Shown here piece by piece: positions 1 through 5,775 of a DNA stretch of 9,596 bases (position 1 is its first letter; each line of letters begins with the position of its first letter). The notes under the pieces were generated by a model that was given only the letters and a program-made list of their open reading frames with translations, was not told the DNA's origin and made no database searches. The DNA is from Melaminivora alkalimesophila (GTDB taxonomy: Bacteria > Pseudomonadota > Gammaproteobacteria > Burkholderiales > Burkholderiaceae_C), in NCBI RefSeq assembly GCF_000282995.1, contig NZ_ALEE01000082.1:1-9596 (forward strand), in the 5' to 3' direction. A program made the translations under genes and the position numbers.

Positions 1-1992
1 GGCGGGCGCCGCACCGGTCTCGGAGGGCACCGCAGCGTCCTCCGGCGCGTCCTCCGCCCGCGGACTCGGCGCCGGGGTCTGCGTGCCGGCCGCGGAATCG
101 CCCGGCGCCGCCTGCGCCCTGAGCGCCGCATCGAGGGCCGCCATGGCAGCGCGGATCTTCTGGGCGTCACCCGAGGCGCTGGCTTGCTCGAGCGCGCGCG
201 ACGCCTCCAGCACCGCGCGGTCGTGCGCGCTCATCTGCGCCGCGGATTGCTCGCGCGCTGCGCTCTTGCGGGCGAAGGCCTCGTCGATGGGCTTGCGGAA
301 CGCCTCCCACAGCCGCTGCTCCTGGCGGCGGTCCAGGGGCACGGCCTGGGCTTCGGCCTGCCAGCGTTGCTGCAGCGCCTTGACCGCATCGACGCGCAGC
401 ACCGGGGCCGCGCCCAGCGCCTGCGCCTCCTCGATCATCGCCTGGCGCTCCTGCAGGCTCGCCTGCTGGGCGGCCTCCAGCGGCGCAGCCGCCGCCGCCA
501 TCGCCTGCTTCCACGCGGGCTGCAGCTCGGCAAACACCTTCTCGCTCACATGCCCGCCGGTACGCCAGCGCTCGCTGAACTGGTGCAGCGCCCGTTGCAT
601 CGCCTTCCAGTCGGCCACGCCGGCCTCGGCCTGCGTCTGTCCCCAGGCCTTGACCTCCTCGATCAGCGCCTCGCGCTGGGCGCGGTGCTGGGCGCTCTCG
701 GCGCGCACCTTCTCCAGCCACGCCTCGACCACCTTGTAGGCGGCATTGCAGGCGTCGTCGAACCGCTTCCACAGCGCATGGTTGGCCGGCGCACCCTGGT
801 CCGCCTGCTTCCACTGCTCGCGCAGCTGGCGCAGCGTCTCCTGCATCTTGCGGCCGCCCAGGGCCTGTCCCTCGGGTCGGTTGAGCAGACCCTCGGCGCG
901 CGCCACCAGCTCTTCGCGCAGCTGGTCGGCGCTCCAGCGCTGCCAGCCCTCGAGCTCGCCCGCCGCCACCAGGGCCGCATGGACCCGCTGCTCGAGTTCC
1001 CCATCGATCAGGTGGCCGTGCACTTTGAGCACGTTGCGCAATGCCCCGGCGGCGCTGGCGCTGGCCTTGCCACGGCCCTCGGCCGTCTCGCGCTCCAGCT
1101 TCTCCAGCGCCTCACCCACCGCCTGGTGGGCCTTCTCGCGCTGCTGCGGATCGACCTTGGGCCGGGATGCGGGGGCCTGCACGCGCGCCTGCTCGCGCCC
1201 CGCCTCGGTCGGCAGACCGCGCGCCTGGCGCAGCTCGTCGGCCCACACCGGCACCGGCGGCAGCGGGGCCTGCGCGTCGGCGGCAGCGGCCACGGCCTGG
1301 GCCAATGCCGACTGGAAAGCCTCCCAGACCACCAGCAGCTGGGCGCGCGAGGCCTCCAGCTGCGTGGGAAAGCGCGGCTCCACGCTGGCCCAGGCAGGAT
1401 CGGCCGCCAGCTCGCCGGCCTGCTCCTGCCAGCGCCCGACATCGGCCTCGAGCTGCGGCAGCGCCGCCTGGGCATCCGCCCAGGGTTTCGTGGACAGCAC
1501 CTCGATGCGCTGCGCCAGCAGCACCGCCACCTCGCGCTGCACCTGCACCCGATGCTGCAGGTCTTCGATCGCCTTGACGCGCTCGGCCAGCCGGGCCTTG
1601 AGCTGCGCCAGTGGCTCGCGCGACAGCGGCGCTCCCGCCTTGGCGGCGTCGCGCTGCCACGCCATCGCATCGGCAATGTTCAGCCGCGCCGCGCCGAGCA
1701 AGGCCTCTGCCTTGGTGGCCCACTCGGCAGCGATCGCCTCCTGCGCCTGGGCGCGGCGCAGTTCCTCGATGCGCTCGCGCACGGCGCGCGCCGCGCCCTT
1801 GTCGCGCGCGCTCAGTTCCTTGAAGACCTCCTGCAGCTGCTCGGGCGCCGGCTGGTTCGCCAGCCATTCACGGATGCGCGCTGCGCGCTCGCCCGACGTG
1901 GGCGCCGAGAAGGCGCCGCCCGTCAACGCGTCCAGGGGGTGCGGCTCGCTGGCCTTGGCCGGGACCGTAGGGTTCTCAGGGACGTCGGACAT
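1..1992 (-). CDS. DUF349 repeat protein, C-terminus cut by window edge
   Basis: The frame is open from ATG 1992 to the left edge, giving 664 residues without a stop, so the gene is partial. The protein is Ala/Gln/Glu/Arg-rich and almost entirely helical, with no signal peptide or membrane segment. At least three DUF349-type repeats are visible, marked by a spaced Trp plus a following Phe: about residues 384-430 (LREQWKQADQG, then ALWKRFDDACNAAY), 462-500 (FSERWRTGG, then WKQAM) and 536-585 (LQQRWQAEAQ, then LWEAFRKPIDEAFARK). A degenerate copy may lie near 200-230. After residue 630 it becomes a Pro/Ala/Glu-rich tail. The family's function is unclear; it is usually cytoplasmic. The start is uncertain: an in-frame ATG at 2019 would add MFPFSSRNK, and neither ATG has a clear Shine-Dalgarno sequence. 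The family call is strong; the function is unknown. Confidence 0.88.
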   Translation of the reverse strand, partial: MSDVPENPTVPAKASEPHPLDALTGGAFSAPTSGERAARIREWLANQPAPEQLQEVFKELSARDKGAARAVRERIEELRRAQAQEAIAAEWATKAEALLGAARLNIADAMAWQRDAAKAGAPLSREPLAQLKARLAERVKAIEDLQHRVQVQREVAVLLAQRIEVLSTKPWADAQAALPQLEADVGRWQEQAGELAADPAWASVEPRFPTQLEASRAQLLVVWEAFQSALAQAVAAAADAQAPLPPVPVWADELRQARGLPTEAGREQARVQAPASRPKVDPQQREKAHQAVGEALEKLERETAEGRGKASASAAGALRNVLKVHGHLIDGELEQRVHAALVAAGELEGWQRWSADQLREELVARAEGLLNRPEGQALGGRKMQETLRQLREQWKQADQGAPANHALWKRFDDACNAAYKVVEAWLEKVRAESAQHRAQREALIEEVKAWGQTQAEAGVADWKAMQRALHQFSERWRTGGHVSEKVFAELQPAWKQAMAAAAAPLEAAQQASLQERQAMIEEAQALGAAPVLRVDAVKALQQRWQAEAQAVPLDRRQEQRLWEAFRKPIDEAFARKSAAREQSAAQMSAHDRAVLEASRALEQASASGDAQKIRAAMAALDAALRAQAAPGDSAAGTQTPAPSPRAEDAPEDAAVPSETGAAPA

Positions 1993-2190
1993 CTTGTTGC
2001 GGGAAGAAAAAGGGAACATGAAAGAACAAAGGATGAGCGCAGGCCACGGGACGGGCCGCCCATTGTGCGCAAGCCCGCAGGCGGGGACACGCCGGCGGCG
2101 CTGGAAGTGCTATTTTGGACCGGTTTTGCAACAGGGCCGCGGGCGAAGCCTCCGGCAGGCCTTCGCTGCCAGTCCCCGCGTGTCCCGACC

Positions 2191-2240
2191 GGGCGAAAGG
2201 GGGCGAAAAAAGGGGGGCGAAAAAGGGGGCGCGAAAAAAC
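2191..2240. repeat. Degenerate GGGCGAAA tandem repeat cluster
   Basis: About four imperfect units of the form G(3-6)CGA(3-6) follow one another, with GGGCGA starting at 2191, 2201 and 2215 and a variant GGCGCGA at 2228. On the minus strand the same bases read as repeated TTTTCGCCCC, a series of T-tracts directly downstream of the hairpin at 2243-2275. Unit lengths vary between about 10 and 14 bases, so slippage is a likely origin. It could act as reinforcing U-tracts for termination, or have no function. Confidence 0.6.
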
Positions 2241-2275
2241 GAAGGCCCGGTGGGGCGAAGCGTCCCACCGGGCCT
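2234..2275 (-). terminator. Intrinsic-terminator-like hairpin on the minus strand
   Basis: GGCCCGGTGGG (2244-2254) pairs perfectly with CCCACCGGGCC (2264-2274) around a 9-nt loop. One extra A-T pair (2243/2275) makes a 12-bp stem. Read on the minus strand the stem is followed by CG and six T residues (2239-2234), the form of a Rho-independent terminator. There is no T-run on the plus-strand side, so the direction is minus. No protein gene ends just upstream of it. It therefore either ends a non-coding RNA or acts as an attenuator in a long DUF349 leader. Confidence 0.6.
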
Positions 2276-2440
2276 GGTGGCAGGCTCGCGGCCTCTTGCC
2301 ACCGGGGTTGCGCCGGGGAGGGTCAATGTCCCCGTTGCAAGGAGGCAAGGGATTGCCTCCGTGGGTGCCTGGACGTGGCGCTGCGCCAACGGGTCTGGCC
2401 CGCGGTCGCGCCCGGCGCCCGAAGGGGCATCGGTAGCGCC
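2234..2440 (-). ncRNA. Candidate structured RNA ending at the minus-strand terminator
   Basis: Just upstream of the terminator hairpin (minus-strand sense) lie several more perfect or near-perfect stems. GGTGGCA/TGCCACC (2276-2282/2297-2303) has an inner GGC/GCC pair. GGGGA/TCCCC is at 2315-2319/2329-2333. An 8-bp stem GGAGGCAA/TTGCCTCC (2341-2348/2353-2360) has a 4-nt loop, and TGGCG/CGCCA lies at 2376-2380/2384-2388. Hairpins plus a U-tract in a gene-free stretch is how small RNAs look. GC-rich DNA forms many chance stems, however, and no promoter or known RNA family was recognised. The 5' end is a guess. An attenuating leader for the DUF349 gene is the main alternative. Confidence 0.3.
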
Positions 2441-2651
2441 TTCCCGACACACCCTCAAGGCTATTCCCAACCCGGGCCGGTGTCCAGCCCCCGCACCCCA
2501 TCCGACCGTCCACGCCCCCTGCCGAGCCGCCCTCCCTCGGATCTTTCAGGAGCGGCCCGGAGGCACGATGGCCTTCGCGGGTCCGCCCTGCCTCCTGTAG
2601 GAAAGCGCCCGTTTCCCCCGCAAAAGCCCGGTTCCATATGATTTATTTGTA

Positions 2652-2676
2652 TCAACACGCTATTCCTTAGTGTTGA
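2652..2676. promoter_or_regulatory. Inverted repeat overlapping the -35 box, operator candidate
   Basis: TCAACAC (2652-2658) and GTGTTGA (2670-2676) are exact inverted copies separated by 11 bases. The centre-to-centre distance is about 18 bp. The right arm overlaps the -35 hexamer TTGACG of the promoter at 2673-2702. That placement would let a dimeric regulator block RNA polymerase. The regulator is unknown, and a chance inverted repeat of this length is possible in an A/T-rich promoter. Confidence 0.35.
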
Positions 2677-2702
2677 CGATGAATTTTCGACGCTCCTAGA
2701 AT
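2673..2702 (+). promoter_or_regulatory. Sigma-70 promoter for the lytic transglycosylase gene
   Basis: TTGACG (2673-2678, 5/6 to TTGACA) and TAGAAT (2697-2702, 5/6 to TATAAT) are separated by 18 bases in an A/T-rich island. This is the best promoter match in the window. Transcription would begin near 2709, leaving a leader of about 225 nt before the ATG at 2935. Confidence 0.65.
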
Positions 2703-2708
2703 CCGCCG

Positions 2709-2934
2709 ATTCACGACGACCCCGTAGTAACCCTAGGGCACCTCGCATCCCTGCCCTGGGCCCAGCCGATCCGGCTTCGCCAGTCCGCACGGTCTCCGGG
2801 CAGCACCTGCCCGGCGCGGACTGAATGGCAAACCATCCTGGCGTGAGCGCCAGGGTCCGCCGAGTCCCCCGCCGCTTGTTCTTCGTTCATTGCGCGGCAC
2901 TCCCTTTCGGGGCTCGATGCAAAAAGGAGGAGCT
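2709..2934 (+). promoter_or_regulatory. Structured 5' leader of the lytic transglycosylase mRNA
   Basis: Three strong hairpins follow the predicted start. The first is 2731-2740/2752-2760, with one bulged T. The second is 2782-2788/2816-2822 enclosing a perfect 8-bp stem at 2796-2803/2807-2814. The third is 2837-2843/2848-2854, with loop TGAG. GCGGAC at 2816-2821 closes the second hairpin but can instead pair with GTCCGC at 2855-2860. That alternative would form a three-way junction enclosing ATGG/CCAT (2825-2836) and the third hairpin. The arrangement resembles a two-state regulatory RNA. It matches no riboswitch class I know, and no ligand can be proposed. Confidence 0.4.
2924..2930 (+). 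promoter_or_regulatory. Strong Shine-Dalgarno AAGGAGG fixing the start at 2935
   Basis: AAGGAGG at 2924-2930 is followed 4 bases later by ATG at 2935. It is the strongest ribosome-binding site in the window. It selects this ATG over the in-frame upstream ATGs at 2890 and 2917. Confidence 0.8.
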
Positions 2935-3792
2935 ATGACAGCTTCAACGAAAGTGGTCGCAGGCGTCCGCACCTTTGTCGCCGACGTGGTGGGCGGCTTC
3001 ATGGCAGTCATCCACAGCGGCTTCGCACTGCTGGGTCTGGCGGTGGCCTTCGTCGCCATCGCACTGGTGGCGCGCCCCGACCTGCGCCACGCGGGCGAAG
3101 AGCGCCTGATGGGCTGGTTGCAGTCGCGCCACACGGTGGTGGCCGAAGCCCCCGCCGAGGCGCAGGCGCCCGAGCCGGCGGCTCCCCGGGCCGCGCTGCA
3201 ACCCATCGCCATGAACCCCAAGGAACTGCCGCGCGAGCAGGCGGCGGTGGCCTACTGGCTGAGCAAGAAGTACCGCGTGGCGCCCGAGCCGGTGGCGGCG
3301 CTGGTGAATGAGGCCTACGACCTGGGCAAGAGCACCCAGCTGGACCCGACCCTGATCCTGGCGATCGTGGCGATCGAGTCGAGCTTCAACCCCTTCGCCC
3401 AGAGCGCGGTGGGGGCGCAAGGCCTGATGCAGGTCATGACGCGCGTACACACCGACAAATACGAGGAAGTCGGCGGCCACCTGGCGGCCTTCAACCCGCT
3501 CACCAACCTGCGCGTGGGCGTCAAGGTGCTGCAGGAATGCATCGCCCGGGCCGGCTCGCTGGAAGGGGGCCTGCGCTATTACGTGGGCGCGGCCAACCTG
3601 CCGCACGACGGTGGCTACGCCGCCAAGGTGCTGGCCGAGCATTTCCGGCTGCGCCAGGTCGCCGGGGCCCGGGCGGGCGGCGCGACGCCGGCGCGCCCGA
3701 TGCTGTCGACCAAGGCGCCGGCCGAGGCATCGAGCCCCTCTGCCTCGCTGGCCCCGGGCGCCGACAAGGTGGCCCTGCTGGGCGGCGCCTGA
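2935..3792 (+). CDS. Membrane-anchored lytic transglycosylase (SLT family)
   Basis: The 285-residue protein probably cleaves the MurNAc-GlcNAc bond of peptidoglycan in the periplasm, forming 1,6-anhydro-muropeptides. Residues about 25-46 form one hydrophobic segment (FMAVIHSGFALLGLAVAFV), an uncleaved membrane anchor. A Pro/Ala/Glu-rich linker follows at about 68-95. The SLT domain spans about 120-235: AIVAIESSFNP carries the predicted catalytic Glu148, followed by GAQGLMQVM (160-168) and GLRYYVGAAN (212-221), the usual motif order. The C-terminal 45 residues are a low-complexity Ala/Pro/Ser tail. The start is set by AAGGAGG at 2924. The gene has its own promoter and a long structured leader, and glyA downstream appears to be separately promoted. 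The SLT assignment is solid; the exact subfamily is not determined. Confidence 0.9.
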   Translation: MTASTKVVAGVRTFVADVVGGFMAVIHSGFALLGLAVAFVAIALVARPDLRHAGEERLMGWLQSRHTVVAEAPAEAQAPEPAAPRAALQPIAMNPKELPREQAAVAYWLSKKYRVAPEPVAALVNEAYDLGKSTQLDPTLILAIVAIESSFNPFAQSAVGAQGLMQVMTRVHTDKYEEVGGHLAAFNPLTNLRVGVKVLQECIARAGSLEGGLRYYVGAANLPHDGGYAAKVLAEHFRLRQVAGARAGGATPARPMLSTKAPAEASSPSASLAPGADKVALLGGA

Positions 3793-3816
3793 ACGGCGGC
3801 GTGCCTGGGCTACACT
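3789..3816 (+). promoter_or_regulatory. Candidate promoter for the riboswitch-glyA transcript
   Basis: A -10-like TACACT (3811-3816, 4/6) lies 16 bases after a weak -35 CTGAAC (3789-3794), which overlaps the stop codon of the preceding gene. The predicted start, near 3823, falls at the first base pair of the riboswitch. That positional fit is the main support, since the hexamers themselves are poor. Confidence 0.4.
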
Positions 3817-3820
3817 AGCC

Positions 3821-3976
3821 GCGCACGCAACTGGCGATAGGCACGGCCCCCTCGGGCGCTGCTGCCGACGTGGAACTCCTGCCGCAGGAACCGGACTTCC
3901 TTCCGCGGCCAACCACGGGGAAGCGTGCCGCGCGGCGCCCCTCGGCGCTGGCGCGATCCGTCGTTCGCCTGGGCAG
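3821..3976 (+). promoter_or_regulatory. ZTP riboswitch (pfl motif) upstream of glyA
   Basis: The conserved blocks of the ZTP riboswitch occur in order: ACTGGCGA (3830-3837), CCACGGGGAAGC (3913-3924) and CGCCTGGGC (3966-3974). P1 is GCACGC (3823-3828) with GCGTGC (3923-3928), a perfect 6-bp stem. P2 can form from GTGG (3870-3873) and CCAC (3913-3916). The defining pseudoknot is visible as GGCGA (3833-3837) with TCGCC (3965-3969). Extra hairpins sit between the first block and P2 (GGCA/TGCC, 3840-3866), inside P2 and in the linker, making this a long version. The class binds ZMP/ZTP, the signal of 10-formyl-tetrahydrofolate shortage, and normally turns on purine and one-carbon genes, glyA among them. 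The motif match is strong; the response here is inferred. Confidence 0.88.
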
Positions 3977-3993
3977 CCCTTGGACTCCAAGGG
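3977..3993 (+). other. Hairpin after the ZTP aptamer, possible expression platform
   Basis: CCCTTGGA (3977-3984) and TCCAAGGG (3986-3993) are perfectly complementary, forming a hairpin directly after the aptamer. No U-run follows, so it is not a standard intrinsic terminator. It may be part of a platform controlling translation or Rho access. The following 33 bases up to the glyA ATG contain no recognisable Shine-Dalgarno sequence. Confidence 0.45.
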
Positions 3994-4026
3994 ACAGACG
4001 TTCATTCGACTGCCGTCCGTTCATCC

Positions 4027-5271
4027 ATGTACCAACGCAACATCCTTGTCGAGCAAACCGACCCCCAGGTGTGGGCCGCCATCCAGGCCGAGAACCTGCG
4101 CCAGGAACAGCACATCGAGCTGATTGCCAGCGAGAACTACGCCTCCCCGGCCGTGATGGCCGCCCAAGGCTCGCAACTGACCAACAAGTACGCCGAGGGC
4201 TACCCCGGGCGCCGCTACTACGGCGGCTGCGAGCACGTGGACGTGGTCGAGCAGCTGGCGATCGACCGCATCAAGCAGCTCTTCGGCGCCGAAGCCGCCA
4301 ACGTGCAGGCCAACTCCGGCTCCCAGGCCAACCAGGCGGTGCTGATGGCCTTCGCCAAGCCCGGCGACACCCTCCTGGGCATGAGCCTGGCCGAGGGCGG
4401 ACACCTCACGCACGGCATGGCGCTCAACATGAGCGGCAAGTGGTTCAACGTCGTCTCCTACGGCCTGAACGAGCGAGAAGAGATCGACTACGAGGCGATG
4501 GAGGCCAAGGCGCGCGAGCACAAGCCCAGGATCATCATCGCCGGCGCCTCGGCCTACGCCCTGCGCATCGACTTCGAACGCTTTGCCAGGATCGCCAAGG
4601 AAGTGGGCGCCATTTTCTGGGTGGACATCGCGCACTACGCCGGCCTGGTCGTCGCGGGCGAGTACCCGAACCCCGTGCCCTACGCCGACGTCGTCACCTC
4701 CACCACGCACAAGAGCCTGCGCGGCCCGCGCGGCGGCATCATCCTGATGAAGTCGGAGCACGAGAAGGCGCTCAATTCCGCCATCTTCCCGGGCCTGCAG
4801 GGCGGTCCGCTGATGCACGTGATCGCCGCGAAGGCCGTGGCCTTCCAGGAGGCGCTGTCGCCCGAATTCAAGGCCTACCAGCAGCAGGTGGTGAAGAACG
4901 CCCGCGTGTTCGCCGAGACCCTGACCGAGCGTGGGCTGCGCATCGTGAGCGGGCGCACGGAGAGCCACGTCATGCTGGTGGACCTGCGCGCCAAGGGCAT
5001 CACCGGCAAGGACGCCGAGGCGGCCCTGGGCCAGGCGCACATCACCATCAACAAGAACGCCATCCCGAACGACCCGGAAAAGCCGATGGTCACCAGCGGC
5101 ATCCGCGTGGGCACGCCGGCGATCACCACGCGCGGCTTCAAGGAAGAGGAGACGCGCATCACCGCCAACCTGCTCGCCGACGTGCTGGAGAACCCGCGCG
5201 ACGAGGCCCACCTGGCGGCGGTGCGCGAGAAGGTGCACCAGCTGACCAGCCGCTTCCCGGTCTACCGCTGA
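4027..5271 (+). CDS. glyA: Serine hydroxymethyltransferase
   Basis: This PLP enzyme interconverts serine plus tetrahydrofolate with glycine plus 5,10-methylene-tetrahydrofolate, the main entry of one-carbon units for purine, thymidylate and methionine synthesis; it is cytoplasmic. The 414 residues match the normal family length. Visible motifs are [19 protein letters not shown] (31-49), [17 protein letters not shown] (53-69), VDIAHYAGL (199-207) with the PLP-contacting Asp200 and His203, and [14 protein letters not shown] (224-237) with the Schiff-base Lys229. The ATG at 4027 is chosen because [10 protein letters not shown] is the family's N-terminus; longer in-frame extension would read through the riboswitch. 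There is no clear Shine-Dalgarno. A ZTP riboswitch lies immediately upstream and nrdR follows after 40 nt on the same strand, so the two may be co-transcribed. Confidence 0.97.
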   Translation: MYQRNILVEQTDPQVWAAIQAENLRQEQHIELIASENYASPAVMAAQGSQLTNKYAEGYPGRRYYGGCEHVDVVEQLAIDRIKQLFGAEAANVQANSGSQANQAVLMAFAKPGDTLLGMSLAEGGHLTHGMALNMSGKWFNVVSYGLNEREEIDYEAMEAKAREHKPRIIIAGASAYALRIDFERFARIAKEVGAIFWVDIAHYAGLVVAGEYPNPVPYADVVTSTTHKSLRGPRGGIILMKSEHEKALNSAIFPGLQGGPLMHVIAAKAVAFQEALSPEFKAYQQQVVKNARVFAETLTERGLRIVSGRTESHVMLVDLRAKGITGKDAEAALGQAHITINKNAIPNDPEKPMVTSGIRVGTPAITTRGFKEEETRITANLLADVLENPRDEAHLAAVREKVHQLTSRFPVYR

Positions 5272-5311
5272 GCCCCACGGCAGCGCCGCACGGCACTTCC
5301 GGCCACCGCCC

Positions 5312-5761
5312 ATGAAATGCCCTTTCTGTAGCCGCCCGGACACACAGGTCGCAGAGACCCGCGTGTCCGAGGACGGAACGCTGGTGCGGCGGCGCCGGCG
5401 CTGCCCTTCCTGCGAGAAGCGATTCACGACCTACGAGCGGCCGGAGGTGCACTTCCCCACGATCGTCAAGAAGGACGGCCGGCGCGTGGAGTACGACCGC
5501 GCCAAGCTGCTCGCTTCCTTCCAGCTGGCGCTGCGCAAGCGCCCGGTGAGCACCGTGCAGGTGGACAGTGCCATCGAGCGCATCGAGGAGCGGCTGCTGC
5601 ACCTGGGCGAGCGCGAGCTGCTGTCGAGCAGCCTCGGGGAGCTGGTCATGCGCGAGCTGCAGAAGCTCGACAAGGTGGCCTACGTGCGCTTCGCCAGCGT
5701 CTACCGCAGCTTCCAGGACGTGGACGAGTTCCGCGCCCTGGTGGACGAGGTCGGCGACTAG
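5312..5761 (+). CDS. nrdR: Transcriptional repressor NrdR of ribonucleotide reductase genes
   Basis: NrdR binds NrdR boxes upstream of ribonucleotide reductase operons and represses them according to the ATP/dATP bound. The 149 residues match the usual length of about 150. The N-terminal zinc ribbon has Cys3, Cys6, Cys31 and Cys34 (MKCPFC and [14 protein letters not shown]). The ATP-cone domain follows at about 49-139, beginning [15 protein letters not shown] and ending in the typical [11 protein letters not shown]. Zinc ribbon plus ATP-cone at this size is diagnostic. The ATG lies 40 nt after the glyA stop, with only a weak ribosome-binding site and no terminator or obvious promoter between them. 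Co-transcription with glyA is therefore likely. The gene ends 14 nt from the convergent aroC stop, and no shared terminator is visible. Confidence 0.97.
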   Translation: MKCPFCSRPDTQVAETRVSEDGTLVRRRRRCPSCEKRFTTYERPEVHFPTIVKKDGRRVEYDRAKLLASFQLALRKRPVSTVQVDSAIERIEERLLHLGERELLSSSLGELVMRELQKLDKVAYVRFASVYRSFQDVDEFRALVDEVGD

Positions 5762-5775
5762 CGCCTGCTCCGCGC

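Larger units (their letters stand above)
1993..2934. other. Long gene-free region between divergent DUF349 and lytic transglycosylase genes
   Basis: No reading frame here on either strand looks like a protein. The open frames are low-complexity Arg/Pro/Gly/Ala strings typical of GC-rich non-coding DNA. The region does hold a G-rich repeat cluster (2191-2240), a minus-strand terminator-like hairpin (2234-2275), a run of further hairpins (2276-2440), an inverted repeat and sigma-70 promoter (2652-2702), and a structured leader (2709-2934). Base composition drops to A/T-rich around 2636-2702, which fits a promoter. I see little beyond short G/C runs in 2441-2635. No convincing promoter for the DUF349 gene was found in 1993-2230. 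Confidence 0.75.

Noticed and set aside
2191..2240. CRISPR-like repeats
   Set aside because: Units are about 10-14 bases, degenerate, and have no unique spacers. They fit slippage of a simple sequence.
2234..2640. RNase P RNA, tmRNA, 6S or SRP RNA on the minus strand
   Set aside because: None of the conserved blocks was found, such as GAGGAAAGTCCGG, the tmRNA CCA-end T-loop, or the SRP tetraloop region.
184..2641. Long plus-strand open frames (184-2436 and 746-2641)
   Set aside because: They are antisense to the DUF349 gene. Their translations are Arg/Ala/Ser/Leu-rich without domain motifs, and the 184 and 746 frames run on into non-coding repeats. The high GC content explains the lack of stops.
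2709..2934. Resemblance of the leader to known riboswitches (CTAGGG as in guanidine-I, GGCAAACC as in c-di-GMP-I)
   Set aside because: Only these short strings match. The following conserved blocks (GGTCCGAGAG and AAAAGCCCGGGAGA for guanidine-I; GACGCAAAGCC for c-di-GMP-I) are absent.
2944..4005. Minus-strand open frame of 353 residues opposite the lytic transglycosylase
   Set aside because: Its composition is Ala/Gly/Arg/His-rich with no family motif. It lies opposite a gene with clear SLT motifs and a strong ribosome-binding site.
3925..4026. Upstream start for glyA at 3925
   Set aside because: It would translate the conserved 3' part of the ZTP riboswitch and add residues absent from the family; ATG 4027 gives the standard N-terminus.
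4021..5427. Minus-strand open frame of 468 residues opposite glyA and nrdR
   Set aside because: It is a shadow of glyA and nrdR, both unmistakable. The translation is a Val/Leu/Gly/His-rich low-complexity string.
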